Assembly (NCBI RefSeq): GCF_032854445.1
Contig: NW_027017953.1
Coordinates: 748,501 to 812,500, forward strand
Direction of reading: 5' to 3'
Source: Liolophura sinensis
Lineage: Eukaryota > Mollusca > Polyplacophora > Chitonida > Chitonidae
Length of the DNA: 64,000 nt
Each line of letters opens with the position of its first letter. The stretch's first letter is position 1. Shown one piece after another: positions 55,901-58,984 of this stretch. A program made the position numbers and the translations under genes. The notes beneath the pieces are model-generated. The model was not told where the DNA came from, did no database searches, and saw nothing but the letters and a program-made list of their open reading frames with translations.

Positions 55901-58178
55901 TCTGCTACCGCCCACATAATCTGCTAGCATCAGAAGAATAAGAGGTTCTTTAAAAAAGTGGTAACACCACCATGGCAATGGTGGTAAAAAATTGTGTACC
56001 AAATCTGAAAAGGCTTCATTTTATTCACTTATATATGTATTTAATTATTCCAATTGAGTTTTATGCCCTATAAAGGTATAAACATTGTCAAACGACAATC
56101 AAAGGGATACATACAAACACCAAACGTGAGGAAAATAAGTCAATACTACTGGTACATGTGCATGAAAAAAAACAAGAACACAACCCAGTTACACTTCCCA
56201 CGTTGATCCATGGCCAAAGTTACATGTACAAATGTAGTTTAAGGACTCATAAGCCCACGTTATCAACAGCTGAAAAGTCAAACAATGATCTGCTAGCTAT
56301 ATCTCCTGAGGAGTACAAAGCCAAATGTCATAACACCTGACAGACCTATAAATCTGGGGAAATGTCAGACAGAAGACTGACAAATGATTCCAACTGGGGG
56401 CACCTGAGCTAAGGATAGAGGCTGTGTGGGTCAGGAAATGGCCTTAAGACTGGTACAGAGGTGAGGCAAAGACAGGATTATAGACAGAGCATCAAAGAGG
56501 ATTAGAACATGGACAAGCATTAATAACACTGTAGTCACCTGCCCTGTGACAGCTACAGGCAGCTGAGGGGTAGTGGATTAGGGACATACTTAACAAATAC
56601 TTAACAAATACAGACATCTGCATGGGTTGAAATTCTCTCGCTGCAAAACGTGAGACTTTTGCAATATCTACACACACTGGGGCAACCTATCAAATATATT
56701 CTGGGAAAATTCATGCGTTGGGACACCTTTGTTATGAAATAATACTACTTGTTACAGCAGATGTAGATTGAGCAGGACTTGAGGAGCCCTTAATTTAGTT
56801 GTCTGTTACCCTGCCCCTAACCCTAACACTGGGGAGTGGGCAGTCACTACTCCAGACTGTACAAACAGCCAACAGCAGTAACACTGGGCAGTGGGCAGTC
56901 ACCGCCCCAGACTGTTCAAACACCCAGTAGCACCAACACTGGGCAGTGGGCAGTCACCACCCCAGACTGTTCAAACAGTCTTACTGTCGACTTTACCTAC
57001 AGCTGACAATCTAGATCAAACAAAGCTACAAACACATGTCTAACACATCAATAAAACAGAATTGTAAATATGTCAAAAATGATTTCTATGTCAAGAGGGA
57101 TAAAATACATCCATAATGACAACTGTGCTTGATTTTGCTGAACTGTACCCTAACCCTGAAAACTTGGCAAATTCTGTTTCAGACTGAGAGAATATGGGAC
57201 TAGTACCAGCTGCTGTATGTTGGAGGGTCTGTCAGCACCTTACAGATGGTCACGGGTTTCCCCTCGGGCTCTGCCCGGTTTCCTCCCATTATAATGCTGG
57301 CCACCATCGTATAAGTGAGACATTCTTGAGTACTGCGTAAAACACCAAATAAAATCAAAAAAATCGAACTGCTCACAGCTACACATGTCGTGTGACAGTT
57401 CATCCAATTTCTTGTCTGAATACCATACTGAAGAGGGACAGCATGAAGCTACACATTTTGTTCAACCACCTACAGTAAATGGCTAAAAGAAACGCCATAT
57501 TACTTCTAGGTACTTGCATTTGCTTCAATGGAGTTTTTGAATATAATAGAAGACTTTCCTCATAAATTTTCACTGAAACTTCTCCTTAACACTGAAGACA
57601 AAAAAATGCAATGTTGGTAAATGACCTAATTTCATCCAAGCTGCTCACTGTTCCGGACTCGTACAGTTCTTCTGATGAAAGCGCTTCAGGTCTGAAGTTT
57701 GTTTGGACGGCATGATTATCTTATACTTGCAGGTGCATAAACAGCTGACTGAAAATGCACTGCTTTGGGCAAAAGTTCAGATCATTTGTCAGATAACAAT
57801 AACTTACACACTGTCATCATTCAACTGTGTGTACATAAGTCAAGGTTGTAGTCATGTTACCGTATATACATGTAACTACAGCCATTATGGTTGCATTTTG
57901 GCCACGGAGGAATAAACTTTAAATCTAACTTCACAAATACCCATTAAAGGTTTAAGAGAACTAAAAACTGATATGCCAATCAAGTGAACAAGTTACTCAA
58001 ATCTTCTGAACAAAGGTGTGGACATTGTAAAATTGAAGGTCTACTTACTTTCTTCATAATCCTCTGTGAAGTACTTGGCCTTGTCTCTGGTCAAGCGGTC
58101 ACTGTTGTCCAGGGGCATCTCCAGGAGAACCTCGTCATCAGGGTCAAGCTGTCCCTCTTTGCCCTCTCTATGGTCCAT
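1792..58178 (-). CDS. SLC4A11: SLC4A11-like transporter gene, 16 exons seen, 3' end outside window
   Basis: Model: 58178-58049, 32719-32691, 32621-32582, 32368-32334, 28825-28621, 19808-19724, 19404-19281, 13846-13634, 12389-12308, 11699-11577, 9072-8959, 8167-8035, 7269-7196, 6551-6341, 2619-2513, 1960-1792. All borders are GT-AG and every phase joins, giving 1874 coding bases. The conceptual protein follows human SLC4A11 (recalled from memory) almost without gaps: a cytosolic domain with [12 protein letters not shown] and RTFATLF, then a membrane domain with [35 protein letters not shown] and [13 protein letters not shown]4A11 is a plasma-membrane protein first described as a Na-coupled borate transporter and later as an H+/OH- or NH3-linked conductance; the substrate here cannot be read from sequence. 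About 70% of the usual 890 residues is present. The C-terminal helices must lie left of position 1. It is clearly closer to SLC4A11 than to the anion exchangers or NBC transporters. Confidence 0.93.
2513..2619 (-). CDS. SLC4A11: Exon 15: [10 protein letters not shown] helix
   Basis: Reads [17 protein letters not shown], then [18 protein letters not shown]. It matches human [31 protein letters not shown]. The acceptor is ATGTTTCAG and the donor CAGA|GTGAGG; 107 bp. The 31-bp array begins about 26 bp upstream of the acceptor. Confidence 0.96.
2646..4228. repeat. Minisatellite, 31-bp unit, left block
   Basis: The unit is ATCACATCATACACACTGAT plus GGAATCAGACA. A shorter variant (ATCACATACANTGATGGA) is interspersed. 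This block sits in the intron between exons 14 and 15 and starts about 26 bp from the exon 15 acceptor. Confidence 0.97.
4229..4602 (+). mobile_element. tRNA-headed SINE with (ACTC)n tail
   Basis: The head carries a pol III A box (TAGCACAGTTGG, about 4245) and a B-box-like GGATCAATCC (about 4288). The body includes CTTCCTCGCTTGGCGTTCAG and CCTTCGTCGTCATATGACTG, and the tail is GAGTACGACGTTAAACCCCA followed by CACTCACTCACTCA. I recall this body and tail from mollusc SINEs. It has inserted into the 31-bp array: ACACTGATGGG occurs on both flanks and could be the target-site duplication, although the array itself supplies that sequence. It codes for no protein. Confidence 0.88.
4603..5862. repeat. 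Minisatellite, 31-bp unit, right block
   Basis: Continues the array interrupted by the SINE with the same unit and the same short variant. The two blocks together hold roughly 90 copies. Confidence 0.97.
5863..6396 (-). repeat. 63-bp array made of exon 14's 3' end plus its splice donor
   Basis: On the minus strand each unit reads TGATGCTGGGAACGCTCTGG, then the codons for [11 protein letters not shown], then C|GTAAGTTAAGT. The real exon end is the first unit (6341); 7 further donor copies follow at 63-bp spacing down to about 5890. Units differ from the exon by a few substitutions (AACTTC to AACTAC; two copies carry GGGCTTTTGCAGC). Read-through in the exon frame meets TAA inside the donor (ACG TAA), so decoy donors would truncate the protein. 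Confidence 0.93.
6341..6551 (-). CDS. SLC4A11: Exon 14: glycosylated loop plus helix, donor seeds a 63-bp array
   Basis: Reads [19 protein letters not shown], an extracellular-type loop, then [20 protein letters not shown]. The loop carries two N-glycosylation sequons (NLS, NMS) and two cysteines; the human protein also has sequons in this loop. The helix matches human [17 protein letters not shown]. The acceptor is TCATTTCAG and the donor AC|GTAAGT; 211 bp. The exon's last 49 or so bases and the donor are repeated in tandem downstream (5863-6396). Confidence 0.95.
6590..6815 (-). mobile_element. Dispersed SINE-like element, minus orientation
   Basis: On the minus strand it runs from CTCACCAATGTG through ACTGGCTTCCTCTCAGCC and ATATGAAATATTCTTCAGTA to GGCATAAAACACCACTTGAA, with a (AATA)-rich tail. 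Related copies occur at 8490, 10365, 24875, 32130, 42200 and 57205. It is diverged and has no coding capacity. Confidence 0.75.
6816..7195. other. Unique intronic sequence
   Basis: AT-rich sequence between the dispersed element and exon 13; nothing recognised. Confidence 0.5.
7196..7269 (-). CDS. SLC4A11: Exon 13: RSTEEI segment
   Basis: Reads (R)[14 protein letters not shown], then [10 protein letters not shown] plus one base, against human [25 protein letters not shown]. The acceptor is TTTATTTCAG and the donor A|GTATGT. The 74-bp length keeps phase on both sides. The STEEIF motif is shared across the SLC4 family. Confidence 0.95.
7600..8010. repeat. G-rich minisatellite in intron 12
   Basis: Variants of GGGAGGGGCAGGTGGGGGTG and GTGGATGTGAGGGCAGGGAG alternate with a roughly 30-bp period. 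The purine-rich plus strand is all but devoid of stops on the opposite strand, giving a proline- and histidine-rich 181-codon open frame that I do not regard as a gene. Confidence 0.9.
8035..8167 (-). CDS. SLC4A11: Exon 12: membrane helix with [14 protein letters not shown]
   Basis: Reads [20 protein letters not shown], then [20 protein letters not shown]. It matches human [34 protein letters not shown]. The acceptor is TTTCCATTTAG and the donor AG|GTACGA; 133 bp. A GC-rich array starts about 25 bp beyond the donor. Confidence 0.96.
8265..8495. repeat. 55-bp array containing the 5' part of the dispersed element
   Basis: About four copies of a unit with GCCAGTTACATGTAGGCACA and ATGACCCAGGAACCTCTCAC. 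GCCAGTTAC recurs at 8282, 8337 and 8392. The last copy runs into a full dispersed element at CTCTCACCAATGTGGTCGCT, so the array looks like amplification of that element's 5' end and flank. Confidence 0.88.
8490..8645 (+). mobile_element. Dispersed SINE-like element, plus orientation
   Basis: Contains ACTGGCTTCCTCTTTGCCCA, CCTGCGAATGGTCGTGGGCT, GAAATATTCTTGACTACAGC and AAAACACCAATCAAATCAAT. It lacks the GGGCTCTGC...TTTCCTCCC middle seen in other copies. Confidence 0.8.
8959..9072 (-). CDS. SLC4A11: Exon 11: substrate-path segment with [17 protein letters not shown]
   Basis: Reads [18 protein letters not shown], then [19 protein letters not shown] (human [20 protein letters not shown]). This re-entrant or helix segment, with the QP pair and TTAPL, is the most conserved part of the SLC4 membrane domain. 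The acceptor is CTGTTGGACAG and the donor A|GTAAGT; 114 bp. The acceptor is directly preceded by a 22-bp array, and its pyrimidine tract looks like a diverged last unit of that array. Confidence 0.96.
9085..9505. repeat. 22-bp array abutting the exon 11 acceptor
   Basis: About 19 copies of CACAGGACATGAGAGATAAA(CC), with GCACATGGGAG variants. The array ends about 12 bp from the acceptor AG of exon 11, so the intron's branch-point and pyrimidine zone consists of, or derives from, array units. Confidence 0.95.
9735..10310. repeat. Irregular GTGTATCAGTGTCGTGT array
   Basis: Short units built on GTGTGTATCAGTGTCGTG with many indels. Several plus-strand frames stay open (Cys-, Val- and Ser-rich) because the motif lacks stops; no coding signal otherwise. 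Confidence 0.9.
10365..10475 (+). mobile_element. Dispersed SINE-like element, 3' part
   Basis: CCTGCGAATGGTCGTGGGTT, GGGCTCTGCATGGATTCCTC and TGAAATATTCTTATACGTGA match the dispersed family; the 5' part and tail are absent. Confidence 0.7.
10476..10931. other. Unique intronic sequence
   Basis: Part of the intron between exons 10 and 11; nothing recognised beyond an A-rich stretch. Confidence 0.5.
10932..11592 (-). repeat. 39-bp array made of exon 10's 3' end plus its splice donor
   Basis: On the minus strand the unit is ACTCATGGGGCCATAG|GTAA, then GCTGTATTTTTGTGTGACC. Seventeen copies including the real exon end; 16 keep CTTACC (donor AG|GTAAGY) and the one near 10990 has lost it. Thirty-nine bases is 13 codons: read through, the exon frame continues as [13 protein letters not shown] and then another THGAIG block for at least two more units before a one-base deletion stops it. 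A second open run of the same frame covers 11207-11482. Confidence 0.95.
11577..11699 (-). CDS. SLC4A11: Exon 10: first membrane helix, donor seeds the 39-bp array
   Basis: Reads (G)[17 protein letters not shown], then [16 protein letters not shown], then TNTHGAIG. It matches human [31 protein letters not shown]. The acceptor is TTGTTTGTTCAG and the donor ATAG|GTAAGC. The hydrophobic run [18 protein letters not shown] is the first transmembrane segment. The last 16 exonic bases, the donor and about 23 intronic bases form the unit of the array that follows at 10932-11592. Confidence 0.95.
11700..12307. other. Intron between exons 9 and 10
   Basis: Unique AT-rich sequence; nothing else recognised. 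Confidence 0.6.
12308..12389 (-). CDS. SLC4A11: Exon 9: linker to the membrane domain
   Basis: Reads [17 protein letters not shown], then [10 protein letters not shown] plus one base, between acceptor TGTTCTCAG and donor GATG|GTCAGT. It aligns with human [24 protein letters not shown], the conserved basic linker that precedes the first membrane helix. It is only 82 bp with few long open codons around it, so it was found by homology and phase. Confidence 0.9.
12655..13020. repeat. Minisatellite, about 62-65 bp unit, 6 copies
   Basis: CCATGTATCAGTACTGTTTC, CCCATAAAACAGCTTCTATT and GTTCTCAAGTTTTTCATCAC repeat with small deletions, in the intron between exons 8 and 9. Confidence 0.93.
13021..13633. 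other. Unique intronic sequence
   Basis: A 76-codon proline-rich plus-strand frame near 13182-13412 has no recognisable domain. I treat the stretch as intron. Confidence 0.5.
13634..13846 (-). CDS. SLC4A11: Exon 8: end of cytosolic domain
   Basis: Starts [17 protein letters not shown] after acceptor GATTTCCAG (human KSTKTAMEVARTFATMF), continues through [16 protein letters not shown], and is read to TAFDDLEGD. The donor GAT|GTCAGT is inferred because it restores phase 0 for exon 9, and the same GTCAGT hexamer is the donor of exon 9. No stronger donor in phase is visible. If it is not used, the frame continues 17 codons to a TGA at 13580, giving a truncated cytosolic-only protein. Confidence 0.85.
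13847..14865. other. Unique intronic sequence
   Basis: No exon, RNA or repeat recognised apart from a short (TA)n run near 14845-14866 just before the next array. Confidence 0.5.
14866..16925. repeat. Minisatellite, 79-bp unit, about 26 copies
   Basis: The unit contains AGACTTGCATGTAGCTATCA, CTTCCTGGAGACTCAAGCTC and CAGGATTTAACTCTGACTGA. Copies are very similar, implying recent homogenisation. Variants (GCATG/ACATG, CTCTGG/CTCCGG/CTCCAG, CAGC/CAAC) come in runs. Confidence 0.97.
16926..17814. other. Unique intronic sequence with poly-C tract
   Basis: No exon recognised. A run of about 20 C residues lies at 17638-17658. A relic of the previous array (ACTTACATGTAGCCATGAAT) occurs near 17065. 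Confidence 0.55.
17815..19245. repeat. Minisatellite, about 36-bp unit, about 40 copies
   Basis: Variants of GGGGTACAAAGTGGTTGTTT and GACATGTTGTATTTTT, with frequent length changes and decay toward 19.2 kb. Minus-strand frames of up to 336 codons (Gln-, Thr-, Asn-rich) arise from the repeat; frames overlap and shift freely, so no gene is called. Confidence 0.95.
19281..19404 (-). CDS. SLC4A11: Exon 7: cytosolic domain core
   Basis: Reads [16 protein letters not shown], then [15 protein letters not shown], between acceptor TTGACTTCAG and donor [19 protein letters not shown] is one of the strongest SLC4A11 signatures (human [14 protein letters not shown]). The intron between exons 6 and 7 is only 319 bp. 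The donor is followed by unique sequence for about 40 bp before the 36-bp array begins. Confidence 0.95.
19724..19808 (-). CDS. SLC4A11: Exon 6: cytosolic domain
   Basis: Reads [13 protein letters not shown] to DYDQSWIVA, then two bases of a Leu codon, between acceptor GTCATTTCAG and donor TT|GTAAGT. It aligns with human [28 protein letters not shown], with TIQG and QSW identical. The 85-bp length fits the phases on both sides. Confidence 0.93.
19809..20334. other. Intronic sequence with possible dispersed repeat
   Basis: The part at about 20005-20240 (TTATTTATTATCAAATGTTT to CCTGTCCCAGGTTGGCATTG) looks like a degraded dispersed element in minus orientation, by its A/T-rich end and its CAGGTTGGCATTGAACC segment. 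The family is not identified. Confidence 0.4.
20335..22603. repeat. Minisatellite, 82/85-bp unit, about 27 copies
   Basis: The unit contains ATCACTGAGGCTAAAACACA, GCATACACACAGGTCTGCAT and ACATAGCCAAATCACACCAG. A 3-bp variant (CACCTACAGCATG versus CACCTCCTACACCATG) marks subsets of units. Short plus-strand frames ([14 protein letters not shown]) are by-products. Confidence 0.97.
22604..23394. other. Unique intronic sequence
   Basis: No exon or RNA recognised. Includes mixed-composition sequence with no homology I know. Confidence 0.5.
23395..24790. repeat. Minisatellite, about 60-bp unit, about 22 copies, diverged
   Basis: The unit contains GTTGACAGATGTCTGTACTT, GTCACTTCACACACTTCAGT and CTGCCCCAGTACAAACATTA. 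Copies vary in length and sequence, so it is older than the 79-bp and 82-bp arrays. Confidence 0.93.
24870..25015 (+). mobile_element. Dispersed SINE-like element, plus orientation
   Basis: GGCTCTGCCCGGTTTCCTCT, CATAATGCTGGTTGCCGTCA and GAGTGAAATATTCTTAAGTA match the family; the tail is ACACTAACTCAATAAATCC. Confidence 0.78.
25016..28620. other. Unique intronic sequence with simple repeats
   Basis: Longest array-free stretch of the left half. It contains (AATC)n at about 26173-26208, (CA)n at about 26373-26393 and adjoining C and A runs at about 26558-26582. No exon with SLC4A11 homology and no other gene recognised. Confidence 0.55.
28621..28825 (-). CDS. SLC4A11: Exon 5: cytosolic domain
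   Basis: Starts [17 protein letters not shown] after acceptor GAATTTTCAG and ends THDSG at donor CTCAG|GTAAGA. It matches the human segment from LKNFKEEIRAHRDLDGFL to MLFTDAG. This is the conserved front of the band-3-type cytosolic domain: [16 protein letters not shown] forms an amphipathic stretch and [10 protein letters not shown] follows. It is 205 bp, starting in phase 0 and ending in phase 1. It is flanked by a repeat array on its 5' side (29.0-29.46 kb) and unique intron on the 3' side. Confidence 0.93.
28826..28997. other. Intron flank of exon 5
   Basis: Short AT-rich unique sequence that includes the acceptor region. Confidence 0.5.
28998..29460. repeat. Minisatellite built on GAGGAGGGTTAACATGAG
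   Basis: About 18- to 21-bp units with variable purine runs. Each contains GGTTAAC, a palindromic HpaI-type core. Both strands stay open for over 130 codons (Arg/Met/Asn-rich and Leu/Met/Thr-rich). Confidence 0.92.
29461..29689. other. Unique intronic sequence
   Basis: AT-rich spacer between two arrays; nothing recognised. Confidence 0.5.
29690..31930. repeat. Minisatellite, 67-bp unit, about 33 copies, with 804-bp higher-order repeat
   Basis: The unit contains GTCATATCTTGCCATATCAC, AGTTTAGTGAACAAGATCAT and GTTTTCTCATGTCAGGTCGT. The marker GTGAATAAGATCGTG occurs at 29861 and again at 30665, exactly 804 bp (12 units) apart, and the TTTTGTCATCTCAGG variant recurs at the same offset. A block of about 12 units was therefore duplicated as a whole. 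Confidence 0.97.
31935..32105. repeat. Minisatellite, about 33-bp unit, 5 copies
   Basis: Variants of GGTTATGTGGTACTCTGGTG followed by TACCCTACAAT. Confidence 0.9.
32128..32310 (+). mobile_element. Dispersed SINE-like element, most complete plus copy
   Basis: In order: ACTGGCTTCCTCTCCGACCA, TACGTGGGAAGGTCTATCAG, CCTGCGGATCGTCGTGGGTT, GGGCTCTGCACGGTTTCCAC, CATAATGCTGGCCACGGTCG, TGAAATATTCTTGAGTATGG, AAAACACCAATCAAATAAAT. This copy shows the family layout best. It lies about 25 bp beyond the exon 4 donor. Confidence 0.85.
32334..32368 (-). CDS. SLC4A11: Exon 4: 35-bp micro-exon
   Basis: Reads (Y)[11 protein letters not shown], between acceptor CTCTTCCAG and donor GAG|GTGAGT. It aligns with human CVLLHTSRKY just before the LKNF segment that opens exon 5. 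Exons 2 to 4 are 29, 40 and 35 bp, an unusual run of micro-exons that gene predictors would easily miss. Confidence 0.8.
32455..32600 (-). repeat. 23-bp array made of exon 3's 3' end plus its splice donor
   Basis: On the minus strand the unit is TCAATTGACAGTGTGGAT|GT, then AAG; the real exon end is TCAATGGACAGTGTGCGT|GT. Donor-like CTTAC (plus strand) recurs at 23-bp spacing (32461, 32484, 32507, 32530, 32553, 32576). Six copies including the real one; the one at 32530 reads GTAAAT. Twenty-three bases is not a multiple of three, so use of a decoy donor would shift the frame. Confidence 0.88.
32582..32621 (-). CDS. SLC4A11: Exon 3: 40-bp micro-exon ending at a duplicated donor
   Basis: Reads [13 protein letters not shown] plus one base; VNGYSIKV matches human VSGESIRFF in position and character. 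The acceptor is CCACCCCTCAG and the donor is GCGT|GTAAGT. Directly downstream (lower coordinates) this donor and the exon's last bases are repeated as a 23-bp array. The phase-1 end joins exon 4, which starts with two bases, forming a Tyr codon. Confidence 0.72.
32691..32719 (-). CDS. SLC4A11: Exon 2: 29-bp micro-exon
   Basis: Reads (K)LFESARTVQ and is followed by donor GTATGC. It aligns with human AFDTANSSIV just before the SGESI motif. The acceptor (GGTCTGTGAAG) has a short pyrimidine tract, so the 5' border is uncertain; the open frame continues upstream (NNNLVCEE). The phase matches the previous exon, which ends in phase 1. The 69-bp intron to exon 3 is a multiple of three with no stop, so its retention would insert 23 residues in frame. 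Confidence 0.6.
32720..32944. other. Start of the long first intron
   Basis: Unique sequence upstream of exon 2; no further exon recognised. Confidence 0.5.
32945..33395. repeat. Minisatellite, about 97-bp unit, about 4.5 copies
   Basis: CCCAAGTTTTCCCCTTGGAC, TTCCATGACAACTCCCTGTT and AGCCTAGGAAGCCCATGGTT repeat. TTTTCCCCTT recurs at 33241 and 33338 (97 bp). Confidence 0.94.
33625..35065. repeat. Minisatellite, 39-bp unit, about 37 copies, open on both strands
   Basis: The unit is CACCACGGAGAGGAAGGAAT plus AGTCAATACATGGGGATGA. The plus strand reads [13 protein letters not shown] repeatedly (up to 249 codons), the minus strand [13 protein letters not shown] repeatedly (up to 356 codons). A 39-bp period keeps any frame constant, so open frames on both strands are expected by arithmetic; I see no start context, splice signals or domain to support a gene. 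Confidence 0.96.
35066..35514. other. Unique intronic sequence
   Basis: Nothing recognised. Confidence 0.5.
35515..36185. repeat. Minisatellite, 20-bp unit with ~120-bp higher-order pattern
   Basis: Unit TGAATGTGGACGAGATGTAG. The variant string GAGAGAAGGGTGAATGCAGA marks blocks at about 35720, 35900 and 36020. Minus-strand open frames up to 333 codons (His-, Ser-, Thr-rich) are repeat by-products. Confidence 0.95.
36186..36719. other. Unique intronic sequence
   Basis: Nothing recognised. Confidence 0.5.
36720..38825. repeat. Minisatellite, 38-bp unit, about 55 copies
   Basis: The unit is GATATCTCCATTAGAAATCA plus ACAGGGAACCTTTTCAGT. Spacing is 38 bp (GGAACC at 37500 and 37538). Each unit carries CCTTTTCAG, which resembles a splice acceptor on the plus strand, opposite to the host gene. 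Confidence 0.97.
38826..39329. other. Unique intronic sequence
   Basis: Nothing recognised. Confidence 0.5.
39330..41090. repeat. Minisatellite, about 80-95 bp unit, about 19 copies, higher-order structure
   Basis: The unit contains TCTGTCCTATCTGACATCAG, TTCTCATTACACCTCTATCA and TCTGTATATATCAGTTAACC. An unusual unit with CATGTAAAAAAAAACATGCT occurs at about 39752 and 40307, about 555 bp apart, with matching neighbours, so a multi-unit block was duplicated. Confidence 0.95.
41091..42199. other. Unique intronic sequence
   Basis: No gene or RNA recognised. Confidence 0.5.
42200..42420 (-). mobile_element. Dispersed SINE-like element with internal triplication
   Basis: Minus orientation: GTATAAGTAAAATATTCTTG at one end and GGGCTCTGCCCGGTTTCCTC inside. 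The segment GGAGGAAACCGGGCAG occurs three times on the plus strand (about 42260, 42293, 42325), so the CCCGGTTTCCTCC part has been tandemly amplified inside the element. Confidence 0.8.
42421..44648. other. Unique intronic sequence
   Basis: No gene recognised. A diverged 66-bp duplication lies at about 43840-43960 (ACACTCAAAATG(A/C)TTT twice). Confidence 0.5.
44711..44903 (-). other. Unidentified exon-like block (64 codons)
   Basis: Between an acceptor-like GACTGCAG and a strong donor-like AATC|GTGAGT, the minus strand is open for 64 codons: [32 protein letters not shown], then SNGTVTK, HNISSL and ENSSSPEN. Three N-glycosylation sequons suggest an extracellular or lumenal segment. Codon-like text continues further upstream to 45125 but in changing frames with stops ([44 protein letters not shown]). 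I recognise no family. It could be an exon of another gene nested in the 25-kb intron, an alternative exon, or a pseudogene relic. Confidence 0.35.
44904..45584. other. Sequence beside the exon-like block
   Basis: Minus-strand fragments resembling coding text up to about 45125 are broken by stops and frame changes; beyond that nothing is recognised. Confidence 0.35.
45585..46070. repeat. G-rich array, GGGGAGAGGAAGAGGGTAGATG type
   Basis: Units of roughly 25-35 bp built on GGGAGAGGAAGAGGGTAGAT, with runs of 3-9 G. The block GTAATTTGGGGGGGTAGAAG occurs twice about 118 bp apart, showing higher-order duplication. Four or more G-runs lie within short distances throughout. Confidence 0.9.
46071..46544. 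other. Unique intronic sequence
   Basis: Nothing recognised. Confidence 0.5.
46545..48340. repeat. Minisatellite, 21-bp unit, about 80 copies, with telomere-like inserts
   Basis: Unit GGTGATACTGACAGGTGGCA (T), with CCTG, TCTG, TATG and CAGG variants at one position. At 47465-47482, 47596-47613 and 47852-47869 a unit is replaced by three GGGTTA hexamers, each followed by the same downstream variants. After 47930 the units degenerate (ACTGTGAAGTGG, ACTGAGAAGTGG). A 21-bp period keeps all six frames constant, explaining frames of over 300 codons on both strands. Confidence 0.96.
48341..48645. repeat. Minisatellite, about 50-bp unit, 6 copies
   Basis: CAGCATGAGCATGACAATCA followed by ATATGGCGGTGCTGACCTCA and TCGAGCACCT; one copy lacks CAAT. 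Confidence 0.94.
48646..49574. other. Unique intronic sequence
   Basis: Nothing recognised except a G run at about 49303-49316. Confidence 0.5.
49575..50100. repeat. Minisatellite, 32-bp unit, about 16 copies
   Basis: Unit TAAATGAACTACCCTGAGAA plus CGAGCTGAACGG; the earlier copy near 49375-49400 (TTTGAGAACAAGCTGAATG) may be its origin. Confidence 0.95.
50101..52084. other. Mostly unique intronic sequence
   Basis: Contains a 3'-end fragment of the dispersed element in minus orientation (about 50140-50200), four copies of TACAGTAAA (50805-50840) and five copies of about 19 bp around ATAGGAATATGGTAAA (51530-51600). Two ATTGGCT motifs (CCAAT boxes on the minus strand) lie at about 51214 and 51252. 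No gene recognised. Confidence 0.5.
52085..52205. repeat. Short array of ACTGACACCGACATC type
   Basis: Imperfect 12- to 18-bp units with CACTGACA and CCGACATCGCCAC. Confidence 0.8.
52425..52985. repeat. Diverged long repeat, about 160-190 bp, three copies
   Basis: Three successive copies share the order: AAAACTCTGCGTGGAAAACA-type start, GTTGGAGCT, ATATAGGGAAACGGC-type middle, ATCTGGTTACCATGATAACC-type, CGCGGAAATAGACAAATGTG, and CATCGTCTGTGTATCTATG-type end. Divergence is high, so this is the oldest tandem in the window. Confidence 0.75.
52986..55294. other. Unique intronic sequence
   Basis: No gene, RNA or mobile element recognised. Confidence 0.5.
55295..55925. repeat. Minisatellite, 19-bp unit, about 33 copies
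   Basis: Unit CCCATATAATCTGCTACAG with CACATAATCTACTAC and CTACCGCCC variants. Confidence 0.97.
55926..57204. other. Intronic sequence with small repeats
   Basis: A possible decayed dispersed-element end lies at about 56030-56110. Three copies of a roughly 58-bp unit (AACACTGGGCAGTGGGCAGT, CCCCAGACTGTTCAAAC) occupy about 56820-56980. No gene recognised. Confidence 0.5.
57205..57370 (+). mobile_element. Dispersed SINE-like element, plus orientation
   Basis: GGAGGGTCTGTCAGCACCTT, GGGCTCTGCCCGGTTTCCTC, ATAATGCTGGCCACCATCGT, GAGTACTGCGTAAAACACCA and an AAATAAAATC tail. Confidence 0.84.
57371..58048. other. Intron next to exon 1
   Basis: Unique sequence. A short open minus-strand stretch ([13 protein letters not shown]) near 57650 does not fit the exon phases and is not called. 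Confidence 0.45.
58049..58178 (-). CDS. SLC4A11: Exon 1: N-terminal acidic leader of SLC4A11-like protein
   Basis: The frame opens MDHREGKEG and ends KYFTEDYEE plus one base, then a strong donor A|GTAAGT. The ATG at 58178-58176 has a good context (ACCATGG). An in-frame ATG at 58217 would add 13 residues, and an in-frame TAA lies 5' of it. The peptide is acidic and hydrophilic, as expected for the variable SLC4A11 N-terminus. It ends in phase 1, which fits the next exon (starts with two bases). Against this, the intron that follows is about 25 kb and the N-terminus is poorly conserved, so this exon could belong to a different transcript. Confidence 0.55.
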
Positions 58179-58984
58179 GGTGTCACCATTTCTCTTACCA
58201 TCGTCACACTTTTGCATTATTCTGTAACTCCAATAGTTAACCCATTATAAATCTGTCCCCCATCCTACAAGCTAAAGCAATGTTTAATATGGATAAACAT
58301 CTGCATACCTGTGCTGCTAAATCTTCATAAACTGTCAATCAGCTTTCTCATAACATTTAACCTCAAAGAAATGGAGAAGACATAAACAGAGAGGAATCAA
58401 ATGTTGCTGAAATAAAAATTTGTGAAAATCACTGACCCCTATTTAGAAAATCTTGACAAAGTTCAGCTCCAAAGTCCCCTGGCTACATGGATAATGAGGC
58501 ATTGGGACTTTGCTCTGCATTTGTCAAACCTCTCTTGAGGTCAAGGGAATTAAGATAAAAGAGACTCAGTTCAAAGTGTTCCACCATAGCTTTAGGTCAT
58601 ACCACAGCTAGGTGGTAACAGCTTTGGCTGTCAGCAGTTTCTTGTACTTGTAATAATTGTGATACCCTGATGACATGGATCCACACTTTGGGTACGAAAT
58701 AAACAAACTTTATAATTTCCATCCCAGATAAACCCTCACTTTAGAAAAGACATTTTTTATTCTTGTCAAGATTGGTGGCTACAGAAATTCTGAGTACAAG
58801 GTTGCTTTGTGCACTTGCTCTCCTGAGACCTAGCCAGCCTGCAGTTTTACACAGAACCATAAACTGTCGCTGCAGTTTTACCTCTGGCATGGGGTGGTGG
58901 TTTGTCCCACCCATAAACCAGGCCCCTGCCATCTGTGAGACGTCATGAGAACATTGCTACACCCCAATGGAAAACCCTGGTGTC
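58179..58984. other. 5' flank of exon 1
   Basis: Expected to hold the 5' UTR or an upstream intron. TACAG at about 58223-58227 (minus strand) could be an acceptor for this exon. No clear TATA box or initiator is evident. Confidence 0.4.

Noticed and set aside
57610-57690. Minus-strand [13 protein letters not shown] as an extra exon between exons 1 and 2
   Set aside because: The only good donor (ACA|GTGAGC) ends in phase 0, which does not fit exon 2; including it breaks the frame.
58215-58217. Upstream ATG as the start of exon 1
   Set aside because: It is in frame but has a poor context compared with the ACCATGG at 58178; kept only as an alternative.
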